NCBI GenBank assembly: GCA_024655905.1
Contig: JANLFP010000001.1
Location: forward strand, 186,001 to 250,000
Reading direction: 5' to 3'
Length of the DNA: 64,000 nt
Source of the DNA: Tepidanaerobacteraceae bacterium
GTDB taxonomy: Bacteria; Bacillota; Thermosediminibacteria; Thermosediminibacterales; Tepidanaerobacteraceae
The translations under genes and the position numbers were made by a program. The notes under the pieces are model-generated. The model was not told the origin of the DNA, did no database searches, and was given only the letters and a program-made list of their open reading frames with translations. Of the stretch, positions 51,799-60,292 are shown in pieces; position 1 is the first letter of the stretch, and the number at the start of each line of letters is the position of its first letter.

Positions 51799-53433
51799 TT
51801 ATTCTCCGTTTTCGGGAGGCATAGGTTTCATGCCAAAGGATTCCCGTTTTTTGTTATGGCCAGGTATGGAGCGCGGGTTTGCGACCATTGCCCACCATGG
51901 AGCCCGAATAACCACATCCTTTAGGTCGGAATATGCCGTGGGAACCACCGGCGAAAGATACGGCACTCCGAAAGAGCGCAGGCCGCAAAGGTGTATGCAT
52001 ATGGCGGAAATACCGATGGTTAGCCCGAAAATACCCAGGGTTCCGGAAAGTATCATCAGAAAAAATCGGAGCAGACGAAAAGAAATGCTCGCGCTGTAAT
52101 GAAACGTAAATGACGATATTCCAGTAAACGCCACCACTATAATTGTTGCCTCCGCCACAAAACCGGCCCTTACGGCAGAATCGCCCAGAACCAGCGCCCC
52201 TACGATGCTTATGGCCTGGCCAATTGGCCGTGGCAGGCGGATACCGGCTTCGCGCAGCACTTCGAATACCAGTTCCATCAAAAAAACCTCAAAAAACGCA
52301 GGATAAGGGACCTTTTCCCTTTGCGCCGCCACACTCAATAAGAGCGCCGTAGGCAGCAGTTCGTGATGGTAGCTTACTATCGCTATATAGAGCGAAGGAA
52401 GCACGAGAGATGCAAAAGCCGCCAGATACCGGACTATTCTAACGGCGGAAGTGAAGATGAATCTTTCGTAATAATCTTCGGAAGCGTGGAGAAATTCAAC
52501 CATGAGGCTCGGCACTGTCAGCACAAAAGGAGTGCCATCGACAAAAATCGCGATTCTCCCCTCCAAAAGCATTGCCGCCACACGATCCGGCTTTTCGGTA
52601 TGATTGACAGTAGGAAAAGGGCTCCACGGTTCATCTTCTATCAATTCTTCTATGTACCCGGTCTCCAGGATGGCATCAATTTTTATTCTTTCAATCCTTG
52701 TCTTTACTTCTTTTATTATCGCTGGATTTGCAACTCCCTCCAGATAGGCTATGGCCACATCGGTGGTCGACAGCCTTCCGACTTGAAAGGATTCTATCTT
52801 GAGGTTCGGATTTTTTATCTTCCTGCGCAAAAGTGAAGTATTGACGCGCAAGGATTCCACAAAAGACTCCCTGGGCCCGCGCACGGTGGGCTCGGCTTCC
52901 GGATCGGTTATGGCACGTGCTTCCCATCCCCTTGCCCCGTTGATTATGGCAGTATCATGCCCATCCACAAGCAAAACGGTGTCTCCCGACAGGATTGCAT
53001 TGACCACTTCGCCCACTTTATTCGTTTCCTTAATCTGGTGTATGCACAGGCCCCGCTCTTTAATGAATTCCAGTGCCTGTGCTTTGGTGATAACACGGCC
53101 CGGCACGGCCATCGGCACCTCCAGGGCCAAGGCGCGCATGATCTGGTCGCTGACCTGCCCCTTGTCCGCTAGGCCGTCGGTATAGATGAGCGCCAATTTA
53201 ATCTGCTCATTTTGAGCAAAAACAAACTCCCTGAAAATTATATCGCTGCATTTTTCGAAAATTGTCTTCAGACATTTGATATTTTTTTCGATATTTTCAT
53301 CCAGCAGCTTTCCTTCCAACGATTCCATATAGGCCACACCGGTCTTCAATCTGTTTTGCGGAAGTTTGTCATGATTTTTTTTGATATCGCTTCCGCGCAT
53401 TATAAATCTGCTTAAACTGCGGAAACCAGACAA
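51799..53433 (-). CDS. Spore germinant receptor A subunit (GerAA family)
   Basis: 544 residues. It has a large N-terminal soluble domain (VEVNDTVLL-like GDTVLLVDGHDTAIINGARGWE; EPWSPFPTVNHTEKPDRVAAMLLEGRIAI) and a C-terminal domain of five or six helices ending in APWWAMVANPRSIPGHNKKR. The start is TTG 53433 with GGTGATGA nearby; an ATG at 53400 lacks a good site. As for all ger operons, expression in the forespore (sigma G) is expected, but I could not find a convincing sigma-G promoter. Confidence 0.93.
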   Translation of the reverse strand: MSGFRSLSRFIMRGSDIKKNHDKLPQNRLKTGVAYMESLEGKLLDENIEKNIKCLKTIFEKCSDIIFREFVFAQNEQIKLALIYTDGLADKGQVSDQIMRALALEVPMAVPGRVITKAQALEFIKERGLCIHQIKETNKVGEVVNAILSGDTVLLVDGHDTAIINGARGWEARAITDPEAEPTVRGPRESFVESLRVNTSLLRRKIKNPNLKIESFQVGRLSTTDVAIAYLEGVANPAIIKEVKTRIERIKIDAILETGYIEELIEDEPWSPFPTVNHTEKPDRVAAMLLEGRIAIFVDGTPFVLTVPSLMVEFLHASEDYYERFIFTSAVRIVRYLAAFASLVLPSLYIAIVSYHHELLPTALLLSVAAQREKVPYPAFFEVFLMELVFEVLREAGIRLPRPIGQAISIVGALVLGDSAVRAGFVAEATIIVVAFTGISSFTFHYSASISFRLLRFFLMILSGTLGIFGLTIGISAICIHLCGLRSFGVPYLSPVVPTAYSDLKDVVIRAPWWAMVANPRSIPGHNKKRESFGMKPMPPENGE

Positions 53434-53473
53434 ATCATCACCAGCTTTTCAATTCATGCTTTAATGTTTTCCC

Positions 53474-53505
53474 ATAAAAATATTTTATCCCGGTTGAAAA
53501 CCGGG
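53474..53505 (-). terminator. Intrinsic terminator after the chemosensory operon
   Basis: CCCGGTT and AACCGGG form a perfect 7-bp stem around a 3-base loop, followed on the minus strand by an A/T-rich run ending in five T. It separates cheA from gerA. Confidence 0.75.
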
Positions 53506-53548
53506 TATACCTTATTTTTGCAAAATATCCACATGATGTCCGCTTTGT

Positions 53549-55609
53549 CTATTTTTGCACAGTCTTCCAAAATTGCCGCTTTATGAGCTCGACAGGATTC
53601 AGAACCGGTATGACGTTCCCTTCCGCGTCAACCGTGACGCCCAGTAAACGGGGGTTTTCTTTCATGTTTTTTGGAAGGCTTTTCAATACAAATTCCTGCT
53701 CCCCAAGAAATTTTTCCACGACGAAGGCAAAATATTTGCCGTCGAGTTTTATAATGAGAACGAAGATTGTATCAAATTCATCCTTATTAGAACATATCTC
53801 ATCTTCAATATCTTTATTTGTTTCTCCAAGCATTAAAGAAACAGGTACAACCGTCGAAATTTTGCCCCTTACTTCCGCATAAGCTTTATCCGCATAATAA
53901 TAAATTTTTTTTGATTCTATTTTTGTAATCTCTTCGATATATTCAACAGGAATCAAATATTTCTGCCCGGATGTCCTGAACAAAATCCCGGAAGCCATAG
54001 TCATTGTTATGGGAAGCTGTAATGAAAAACAGGTAAAAGAATTCTTTTGCGTAGTTATTTTTATGCTTCCCTTTGCCTCATCCACGGTTTTTCGCACTAT
54101 TTCCATGCCGACACCCCTGCCCGAAATTTCGGTGACTGATGCGGCAGTTGAAAATCCGGGCAAAAAAATCAGATTATATATATCCTCATCTCTTTCCATT
54201 TTTTTAATATCGCTTTCATTTATGAGTTTTTTTTCAAGCGCTTTTTTTAAAATCTTTTCCCTGTCAAGGCCCTTTCCGTCGTCAAAAATGTCTATATTTA
54301 TATATCTGCCCTTATTGGATGCAGCAATTTTAACGGTACCCCGGACAGGTTTCCCTTTTATTATTCTTTCCTGCTGATTTTCTATCCCGTGATCCACAGC
54401 ATTTCTTATCAGATGAATAATAGGTTCATTTATTTTCTCTGCAAGGTTTTTGTCTATAACCGCATCTTTACCCTCAATGATAAGTTCTACATCCTTATCC
54501 AATTTTTTTGAAAGATCTCTTACAACCCTATGGTATTTATTGAAAATCGAATCTACGGGGACAAGTCTTGCTTCCATCGCCTCATTTTGAATTTCTTCCG
54601 ATAATCGATAAACCTGATTGCAAAGATTCTTTACTTTTTTAGCTGTTTTCGACAGCTTATATTCATCGTTCAGCTCTTTATAAATTTGATTAAATGCATT
54701 TTTTAACGCTATAAGTTCTCCTGAAAGGCCTATTATAGTGTCTATTTTTTCCGATCTTATTTTTATATACTGAAGTTTCTCATCATGCACCGTTTCGCTG
54801 TTCTTTGTTATGCCGCCGGTATTTTGGAAATTATTTTCAAAACATATCATTCTGCCTTTTTCAATGCACATGCTTATGTTTCCTCTGCATCTATCAATAA
54901 ATGCTCTTAATACCTGTATAAAATCGGCATTTTCTTTTTTAACGGCCCATCTTAAATCTTCACCGCAGATTTTACATCCTTCATATTTTATTGACGAGGC
55001 ATTTTTTATTAACAATCCAATTAGAGTTTCAACTCTTTCAAATACAAATTTTTTAAGAAATCCCTTTTCCAGCCTTAACAGGCACTTTTCAAACAGGGCC
55101 TGTATTTTGACCAGGTTATCAAAAAAATTCTTATCGATTTCACCGTTTAAATAATTATTTTTAATCGGCATTTTGCCTGAGGAGTCGCTTTTAATACCAG
55201 AAATTTTGAATTTAATTCCATTAAAAATTTCATCGTCTATGTCAATCGAAAAACCTTCAGAGGTACCGACTCTTTTTTCGTTTATTTTATTTAATATCTT
55301 TTTTAATTCATCAGTCGCAAAAAGAAGGACATCTACTACCTCAGCGCCTTTTTTAATTTTTTCTTTTCTCAAGTCGTCAAGAATGCCTTCAATCATTTGG
55401 CAAAGTTCGGTAACCGGGTGGAGGCCTTCAATAAATCCCGACAGCCCTTTAAGCGTATGGAGCGGCCTGAACACCTCATTGACGTGCTCTGTGTCAAAAT
55501 GCTCTTCCATTTTGAGTATCTTATCCTCAATGCCGTCAAGATTGTCAAAAGCCTCCAGAAGAAAATCGGTTGCCAATTCAAGTTCTTCTTTTTTTACAAC
55601 TATTTCCAT
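53549..55609 (-). CDS. cheA: Chemotaxis histidine kinase CheA
   Basis: 686 residues. The HPt domain has phospho-acceptor His51 in RPLHTLKGLSGF. Region 110-280 replaces the usual P2 domain and includes YEGCKICGEDLRW and RCRGNISMCIEKGRMIC, an unusual Cys-rich stretch. Then come the dimerisation helices, the HATPase domain (HLIRNAVDHGIE, DDGKGLDR, GRGVGMEIVRKTV) and a C-terminal CheW-like domain. It phosphorylates CheY and CheB. It is the last gene of the operon, read from the c-di-GMP riboswitch at 62.4 kb. Confidence 0.95.
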   Translation of the reverse strand: MEIVVKKEELELATDFLLEAFDNLDGIEDKILKMEEHFDTEHVNEVFRPLHTLKGLSGFIEGLHPVTELCQMIEGILDDLRKEKIKKGAEVVDVLLFATDELKKILNKINEKRVGTSEGFSIDIDDEIFNGIKFKISGIKSDSSGKMPIKNNYLNGEIDKNFFDNLVKIQALFEKCLLRLEKGFLKKFVFERVETLIGLLIKNASSIKYEGCKICGEDLRWAVKKENADFIQVLRAFIDRCRGNISMCIEKGRMICFENNFQNTGGITKNSETVHDEKLQYIKIRSEKIDTIIGLSGELIALKNAFNQIYKELNDEYKLSKTAKKVKNLCNQVYRLSEEIQNEAMEARLVPVDSIFNKYHRVVRDLSKKLDKDVELIIEGKDAVIDKNLAEKINEPIIHLIRNAVDHGIENQQERIIKGKPVRGTVKIAASNKGRYINIDIFDDGKGLDREKILKKALEKKLINESDIKKMERDEDIYNLIFLPGFSTAASVTEISGRGVGMEIVRKTVDEAKGSIKITTQKNSFTCFSLQLPITMTMASGILFRTSGQKYLIPVEYIEEITKIESKKIYYYADKAYAEVRGKISTVVPVSLMLGETNKDIEDEICSNKDEFDTIFVLIIKLDGKYFAFVVEKFLGEQEFVLKSLPKNMKENPRLLGVTVDAEGNVIPVLNPVELIKRQFWKTVQK

Positions 55610-55627
55610 TTACACGCACCACCGATG

Positions 55628-56467
55628 TTACAGCTTTTGATAAACATAATAATTCTTCATTTTCCTGCAGGTGAATGAATCTGTTATCCTCCCTACTGAC
55701 TCCGAATGCCCCAAAAATATAAAACCATTGTACTTTAACTTTTTATGAAAAATTTCCAGCGCTTGTTTTCTGGAAACTTCATCAAAATATATAAGCACAT
55801 TTCTGCAAAAGATAAAGTCGTAAAAGTTATCGGGCACCATTGCATCGCTTTCAAGAATGTCGCCGTGTTTAAAACTTACGAGCATCTTTGAGGCATCGTT
55901 TATTTTGTATTTTTCTTCATCAACGGGTGTAAAATATTTTGATATATATGGACCCGCCACTTGCTTCAGGGATCTGCTTTCATATACTCCCTTTTTGGCA
56001 ATTTCGAGCACCCTCTTGTTTATATCAGTGGCAAGGATGAAAACATCCCATAATACAATATTTTCCAGCATTTCATTAAGAATTATTGCTATCGTGTACG
56101 GCTCCTCACCTGTGGAACAGCCCGCCGACCAGACGTTTATGCTTTTTTCCTTTCTTTTTTTCTTTATTTCGAGTATTTCGGGAAGGCATTCTTCGGCAAA
56201 TGCCTTGAGCTGCTCAAATTCCCTGAAAAAATATGTTTCATTTATGGTGATCTCATCTATAAGTTTTTGAAATTCATTTCCATCATCGCCGTATTTCAAA
56301 AAACTTATATACTCATCCATATCCGAAAGGCCATTTTGTTTTATTCTTTCTTCTATCCTTCTCTTTAAAAAATACACTTTTTTTTCTTCAAAAAATATCC
56401 CGCTCTTTTTGTTTATTAAATCCCTGATTTGTTGAAATTGTCTCGTATTAATATCCAACTGAGCCAC
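55628..56467 (-). CDS. cheR: Chemoreceptor methyltransferase CheR
   Basis: 279 residues from a GTG at 56467; the ribosome-binding site AGAAGG is very close to it, so translation may be weak or coupled. CheR N-terminal helical domain, then a methyltransferase with WSAGCSTGEEPYTIAI (S-adenosylmethionine loop) and FIFCRNVLIYFDE. It methylates receptor glutamates. The receptor in this operon is soluble and has several EE/ASEE candidate sites. Confidence 0.94.
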   Translation of the reverse strand: MAQLDINTRQFQQIRDLINKKSGIFFEEKKVYFLKRRIEERIKQNGLSDMDEYISFLKYGDDGNEFQKLIDEITINETYFFREFEQLKAFAEECLPEILEIKKKRKEKSINVWSAGCSTGEEPYTIAIILNEMLENIVLWDVFILATDINKRVLEIAKKGVYESRSLKQVAGPYISKYFTPVDEEKYKINDASKMLVSFKHGDILESDAMVPDNFYDFIFCRNVLIYFDEVSRKQALEIFHKKLKYNGFIFLGHSESVGRITDSFTCRKMKNYYVYQKL

Positions 56468-56479
56468 AACCTTCTCTTT

Positions 56480-56947
56480 TTATGCAGGCTTATTCCAGAG
56501 TCCAATATCCAACTCCATCACACCGCATTCTGCTTTCATAATCACCGTTTTTGATTTTATCCTGCTTACAATTATTCTCAGGTCTTCCCCTATAATAATC
56601 GTAGGAGGAGTTAACAAAGTATTAATACCGATATTTGATAACTTTATGGAAGCCGTTCCGGCTATCATGTTGCAAAGTTCTCCAAGGGCGCTGATTCCCA
56701 AATTATCGCAAATATTGTTTACTATTCCCATGGTCATAGCCCTTACCATTTGCCCGGCCACCTCATTTTCCATCCCAAGAACAACATTTCCTTTCATATC
56801 CCCTTCAAAGCCGATAACCGCATTCACGGGCATATTGCAGCAATTGGTATTTCGCTCTTCCAGCTTCAACGGTTCCAATTCTTTTAAACCGAGCTGGGTC
56901 AGAACCTCATTAATAGAACTGATAAAAACCGAATAAACAGGTGCCAT
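56480..56947 (-). CDS. cheX: CheX-type chemotaxis phosphatase, copy 1
   Basis: 155 residues from the second of two adjacent ATGs (56947), five bases after GGGGG. CheX/CheC/FliY family with catalytic-type LGELCNMIAGTASIKLS (Glu and Asn as in the E-x2-N motif). CheX dephosphorylates CheY-P. It shares a TGATGG junction with the gene upstream, another family member. Confidence 0.88.
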   Translation of the reverse strand: MAPVYSVFISSINEVLTQLGLKELEPLKLEERNTNCCNMPVNAVIGFEGDMKGNVVLGMENEVAGQMVRAMTMGIVNNICDNLGISALGELCNMIAGTASIKLSNIGINTLLTPPTIIIGEDLRIIVSRIKSKTVIMKAECGVMELDIGLWNKPA

Positions 56948-57408
56948 CATTTCCCCCCTTCCAGTCCGATGTTTGCAAAAAATTTTCCGGCAATTGTTTT
57001 ATAAATTATTTGCTTTGAAGTAATTTTGGGAGAAACAACCTTTAGCCTGCCCGAAAACACTGAAGGCGGTATAAGCCGTAGTTTCGTTTCACTATCATCG
57101 TTGAAATATGTGACCGCATTGCCGGAAATGATATTGTTCAATTCAGCCGCCGTTTCAAGAAGAATTTCTTCATCGATTTCTTCCTGACCAAGCATATTCT
57201 TTGCAAAAAACATGAGCAATTCATTATCATAATACAATATAGCCCGTCCTCTTCTTCCTCCTACAAACCCGACTACGGAAACGGTACCTTCTTCGTTTAT
57301 TTCATCGGTGTTTTCTCTAATATCTTGAACCTCAGGAATAAATTCGATAAAACCAAGAAAAATATCATCTATCGCCCTTATGAAACACCTCGACAATTTG
57401 TCAATCAT
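56947..57408 (-). CDS. CheX-type chemotaxis phosphatase, copy 2
   Basis: 153 residues. A paralogue of the preceding family member with the helix ETAAELNNIISGNAVTYF, which retains Glu and Asn in the ELNN pattern. The rest is divergent (FVGGRRGRAILYYDNELL). Two CheX-like proteins in one operon might act on the free CheY and on a second receiver, or form a heterodimer. It sits one base after cheY. Confidence 0.8.
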   Translation of the reverse strand: MIDKLSRCFIRAIDDIFLGFIEFIPEVQDIRENTDEINEEGTVSVVGFVGGRRGRAILYYDNELLMFFAKNMLGQEEIDEEILLETAAELNNIISGNAVTYFNDDSETKLRLIPPSVFSGRLKVVSPKITSKQIIYKTIAGKFFANIGLEGGK

Positions 57409-57409
57409 C

Positions 57410-57766
57410 TCATACCTCCAGAAACTTTAAAGCTTCGAGTATATCCTGTTTTTTAAAAGGCTTTGTGAGGAAGTTGGCGGCACCATTCTTTTTTGCCTCG
57501 TTTACTATCTCTTCATCGCCCATTGCACTTAAAAAGATTACCGGTATATCTACATTTGACTCGCGCAACCTTTTGAATGCCTCTAACCCTTCCATTACGG
57601 GCATTGTTATATCCATAAAAATTAAATCGGGCTTTGTTTCTTCGATATTATCCAGAACTTCCTGACCGTTTTCCGCCTGAAAACAGACTTCGTGGCCGCT
57701 TTCCTCGACAAACTTTTTTAATAGTCTATGTATCATAGGAGAATCATCTGCTATCATAATCCTCAT
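57410..57766 (-). CDS. cheY: CheY-type response regulator
   Basis: 118 residues, a lone receiver domain. The acidic pocket is Asp7 and Asp8, the phospho-acceptor is Asp52 (LIFMDITMP), with Ser80 and Lys102 (LTKPF). It is the output of the chemosensory pathway, but no flagellar motor genes are near, so its target is open. Five bases separate it from cheB. Confidence 0.92.
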   Translation of the reverse strand: MRIMIADDSPMIHRLLKKFVEESGHEVCFQAENGQEVLDNIEETKPDLIFMDITMPVMEGLEAFKRLRESNVDIPVIFLSAMGDEEIVNEAKKNGAANFLTKPFKKQDILEALKFLEV

Positions 57767-57771
57767 GCTTT

Positions 57772-58833
57772 TTACTCCCTTTCTTCTACAAGTTGTACCA
57801 GTTTATCTGCAATTTCATAGCTTGGAAGGATATAATCCGCCCCTCCCCTTTCAACTGCCTCGCGGGGCATGCCGTAAACGACTGCAGTCTCCTCGGATTC
57901 GGCTATCGTTTTGCCTCCGGCTTTCTTTATCTTAACCATCGCACTGGCCCCATCGTCCCCCATTCCCGTCATCAATACGCCTATGGTGTTTGTGCCGTAA
58001 GCCGAAAGCACCGAATCCATCATCACATCAACCGAAGGCATAAATCGATGTTCCGGTTTTTGAGTGAGCCTTATCTTCGCAGCATTTTCCGTTTTAAATA
58101 TCGTCAGGTGATAACCTCCTTTTCCGACATAGCACACCCCTTTTTCCACATTCATCCCTGCTTCCACTTCCGTGACCTTTATGCTACATGCATTGTTAAG
58201 TCTTTCCGCATACTGTCTGGTAAAAGTCGGCGGCATATGCTGCACCAAAAAAATTGCCGCATTTATTTTTTCAGGAATGAGCGGCAGGACATCCATAATC
58301 GTCTTTGGCCCGCCGGTGGAGATACCGATGGCTATAGCCTTAAAACTGCCCGGCGAATAGATATCGTCTCTTTTTCCGTGATTGAGCATATAAGTATTCT
58401 TTGTATCCCTTTTCCCCCGGGCTGCAATTGTCCTGGATCTGGATGCCGCCGCCGCTTTCACCTTTTCTATGAGTTCTTGCTTAATCTGCTTAATGTTAAT
58501 GGAGACGGTGCCTCCGGGTTTTGGCACAAAATCGAAGGCGCCAAGTTCTATGGCCTCAAAAGTCGTGACGGCACCTTCCTGAGTCAGCGAGGAAAGCATC
58601 AGCACCCTGCCGAGGTTTTCTTCTACTATGTATTGAAGGGCTGTAAGGCCGTCCATTTCGGGCATGTTGACATCCATTGTTATTACATCCGGTTTTAACT
58701 CTCTTGCCTTTTCGATGGCATCCCTGCCGTTTATGGCGAATCCCTCCACTTTAATTTCCGGGTCTTCTTCCAGCATCTGTGTTATCAATTTTCTCATAAG
58801 AGCAGAGTCGTCAACGATGAGCACCCTTATCAA
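57772..58833 (-). CDS. cheB: Protein-glutamate methylesterase CheB
   Basis: 353 residues. The receiver domain has Asp8, Asp9, Asp54 and Lys105 (VPKPGG). A linker with basic residues (about 125-160) leads to the methylesterase domain with catalytic Ser172 (GISTGGP), His199 (VQHMPP) and Asp294 (TGMGDDGA). It removes methyl groups from receptors and deamidates glutamines. It completes the adaptation pair with CheR. Confidence 0.95.
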   Translation of the reverse strand: MIRVLIVDDSALMRKLITQMLEEDPEIKVEGFAINGRDAIEKARELKPDVITMDVNMPEMDGLTALQYIVEENLGRVLMLSSLTQEGAVTTFEAIELGAFDFVPKPGGTVSINIKQIKQELIEKVKAAAASRSRTIAARGKRDTKNTYMLNHGKRDDIYSPGSFKAIAIGISTGGPKTIMDVLPLIPEKINAAIFLVQHMPPTFTRQYAERLNNACSIKVTEVEAGMNVEKGVCYVGKGGYHLTIFKTENAAKIRLTQKPEHRFMPSVDVMMDSVLSAYGTNTIGVLMTGMGDDGASAMVKIKKAGGKTIAESEETAVVYGMPREAVERGGADYILPSYEIADKLVQLVEERE

Positions 58834-58866
58834 AAATGGTTCACCTCGCGAAATTTATTTAATTTT

Positions 58867-60276
58867 CTATAATTCAAACAGGACCTTTTCATCAAGTATG
58901 ACCGTTATATTTTCAGTATTCTTTATTATGTATTTGATATATTTTCCTTTTATTCCATTTTCATCTTTTTCTATTTCTTCCAGCATATTCTTTTTTACTC
59001 TTTTCACCTCATACACCTTTTCCGCAATAATTCCGATTTTCGATTTGTCTCTTTCCATAATGATGAGCCTTGTGTTTTCCTGAATATCACAGGAGTTGCC
59101 ATAAAAAATATTTTTGATGTCAATTAGCGTAACAAGCTCTCCTCTTAAATTCACTATCCCCCGAATATACGGCGGTGAGCAGGGTATCGGGGTAATGGTA
59201 TTTATCCTGTTGATTTCTTTAACCGAAGATATTTCAAATCCCAGAATATATCCGTTCACTTCAAATGTTACCACTTGAATCTCATGTTCTTTGTCATCTT
59301 CTCTGCCGGCGGCCTTTTCTATATCCCTATCATTTTTATTATCCATAGCTTTAAGCACATCTCCGGATTCTTTCAGCACCTCTACGGTATCAAGAAGCAT
59401 TATAAGCCTCTCATCCCTCTTTGCAACTTCATATATATATCCGCTCTTTTCCGCAAGTGCGGGAGGAGGGGATACAAATTCTGAAGGAATTCTTAAAACT
59501 TCATTAACCCTATCCACCACGAAGCCGTATAGCCTGTCGTCATTTATAATAATTAAAATTCTTGTATCTTCATCTCTTTCTATTTCTTCCAGATTAAAAA
59601 ATGAACGCAGGCTTATCACAGGCACCAATTCTTCTCTCAAGTTTATCATGCCTTCAATAAACCCGGGAGTGTTCGGAATGGCGGATATGTTTTTATCATA
59701 CCTGATTATTTCTTTGATATTTTTAACTTCAACGCCGAATTCCTGTTTGTCCATTTTAAAAGTAATTATGTGCCTCTCTTTGCCGTCGTTGACAGCACTA
59801 GTTTGTGAAATCATCCTGTCTATTTCATTCACCTCCTGATGATTTTTAAAAACATCACTGGAGAATTTTTTGATGTCGATTATCAACGTTAACTTTCCGT
59901 CTCTATCTTTAACTATGCTGTCTACCATATCTTTTTCATCTTTGAATATACCCGTTTCAAGCCTTTCTTCTGATACTTTTATGACTTCCGTCACTTCATC
60001 CACAATAAATCCAAAAACTCTGTTTTTATCTTCCAGTACAAGCACCCTGCTTTTTTCTTCATTTCGCTCGGCATGTTTCCCGAAAATGCCTGCCAGATTG
60101 TATACGGGTATTATTTTGTCTCTCAAATTGACTATGCCTTCCATATGTTCGCCTGAATCCGGGATTTTCGTTATTTCCGGTATCCTGATAATCTCCCTGA
60201 CATCCTCCACATATATGCCAAAAAACTGTCCTCCGAGCTTGAACTTTAATAAATCAATCAGTCTTTCTTCGGGCAT
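58867..60276 (-). CDS. Triple CheW-domain scaffold protein
   Basis: 469 residues from the ATG at 60276 (GGCGGGTG upstream); a longer in-frame start has no signal. Three CheW domains in tandem, about 1-145, 165-310 and 335-469. Each has a GIVNLR or GMINLR motif (EGIVNLRDKIIPVYNL, EGMINLREELVPVISL, RGIVNLRGELVTLIDI). CheW couples receptors to CheA. Three copies in one chain could cross-link arrays or bind several receptors. No single-domain CheW is present here, so this protein probably does that job. Confidence 0.9.
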   Translation of the reverse strand: MPEERLIDLLKFKLGGQFFGIYVEDVREIIRIPEITKIPDSGEHMEGIVNLRDKIIPVYNLAGIFGKHAERNEEKSRVLVLEDKNRVFGFIVDEVTEVIKVSEERLETGIFKDEKDMVDSIVKDRDGKLTLIIDIKKFSSDVFKNHQEVNEIDRMISQTSAVNDGKERHIITFKMDKQEFGVEVKNIKEIIRYDKNISAIPNTPGFIEGMINLREELVPVISLRSFFNLEEIERDEDTRILIIINDDRLYGFVVDRVNEVLRIPSEFVSPPPALAEKSGYIYEVAKRDERLIMLLDTVEVLKESGDVLKAMDNKNDRDIEKAAGREDDKEHEIQVVTFEVNGYILGFEISSVKEINRINTITPIPCSPPYIRGIVNLRGELVTLIDIKNIFYGNSCDIQENTRLIIMERDKSKIGIIAEKVYEVKRVKKNMLEEIEKDENGIKGKYIKYIIKNTENITVILDEKVLFEL

Positions 60277-60292
60277 CGTTGTCACCCGCCTT

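Noticed and set aside
53400-53470. Sigma-G promoter before the gerA gene
   Set aside because: GCATGAA is present, but no acceptable -10 box lies at the right distance.
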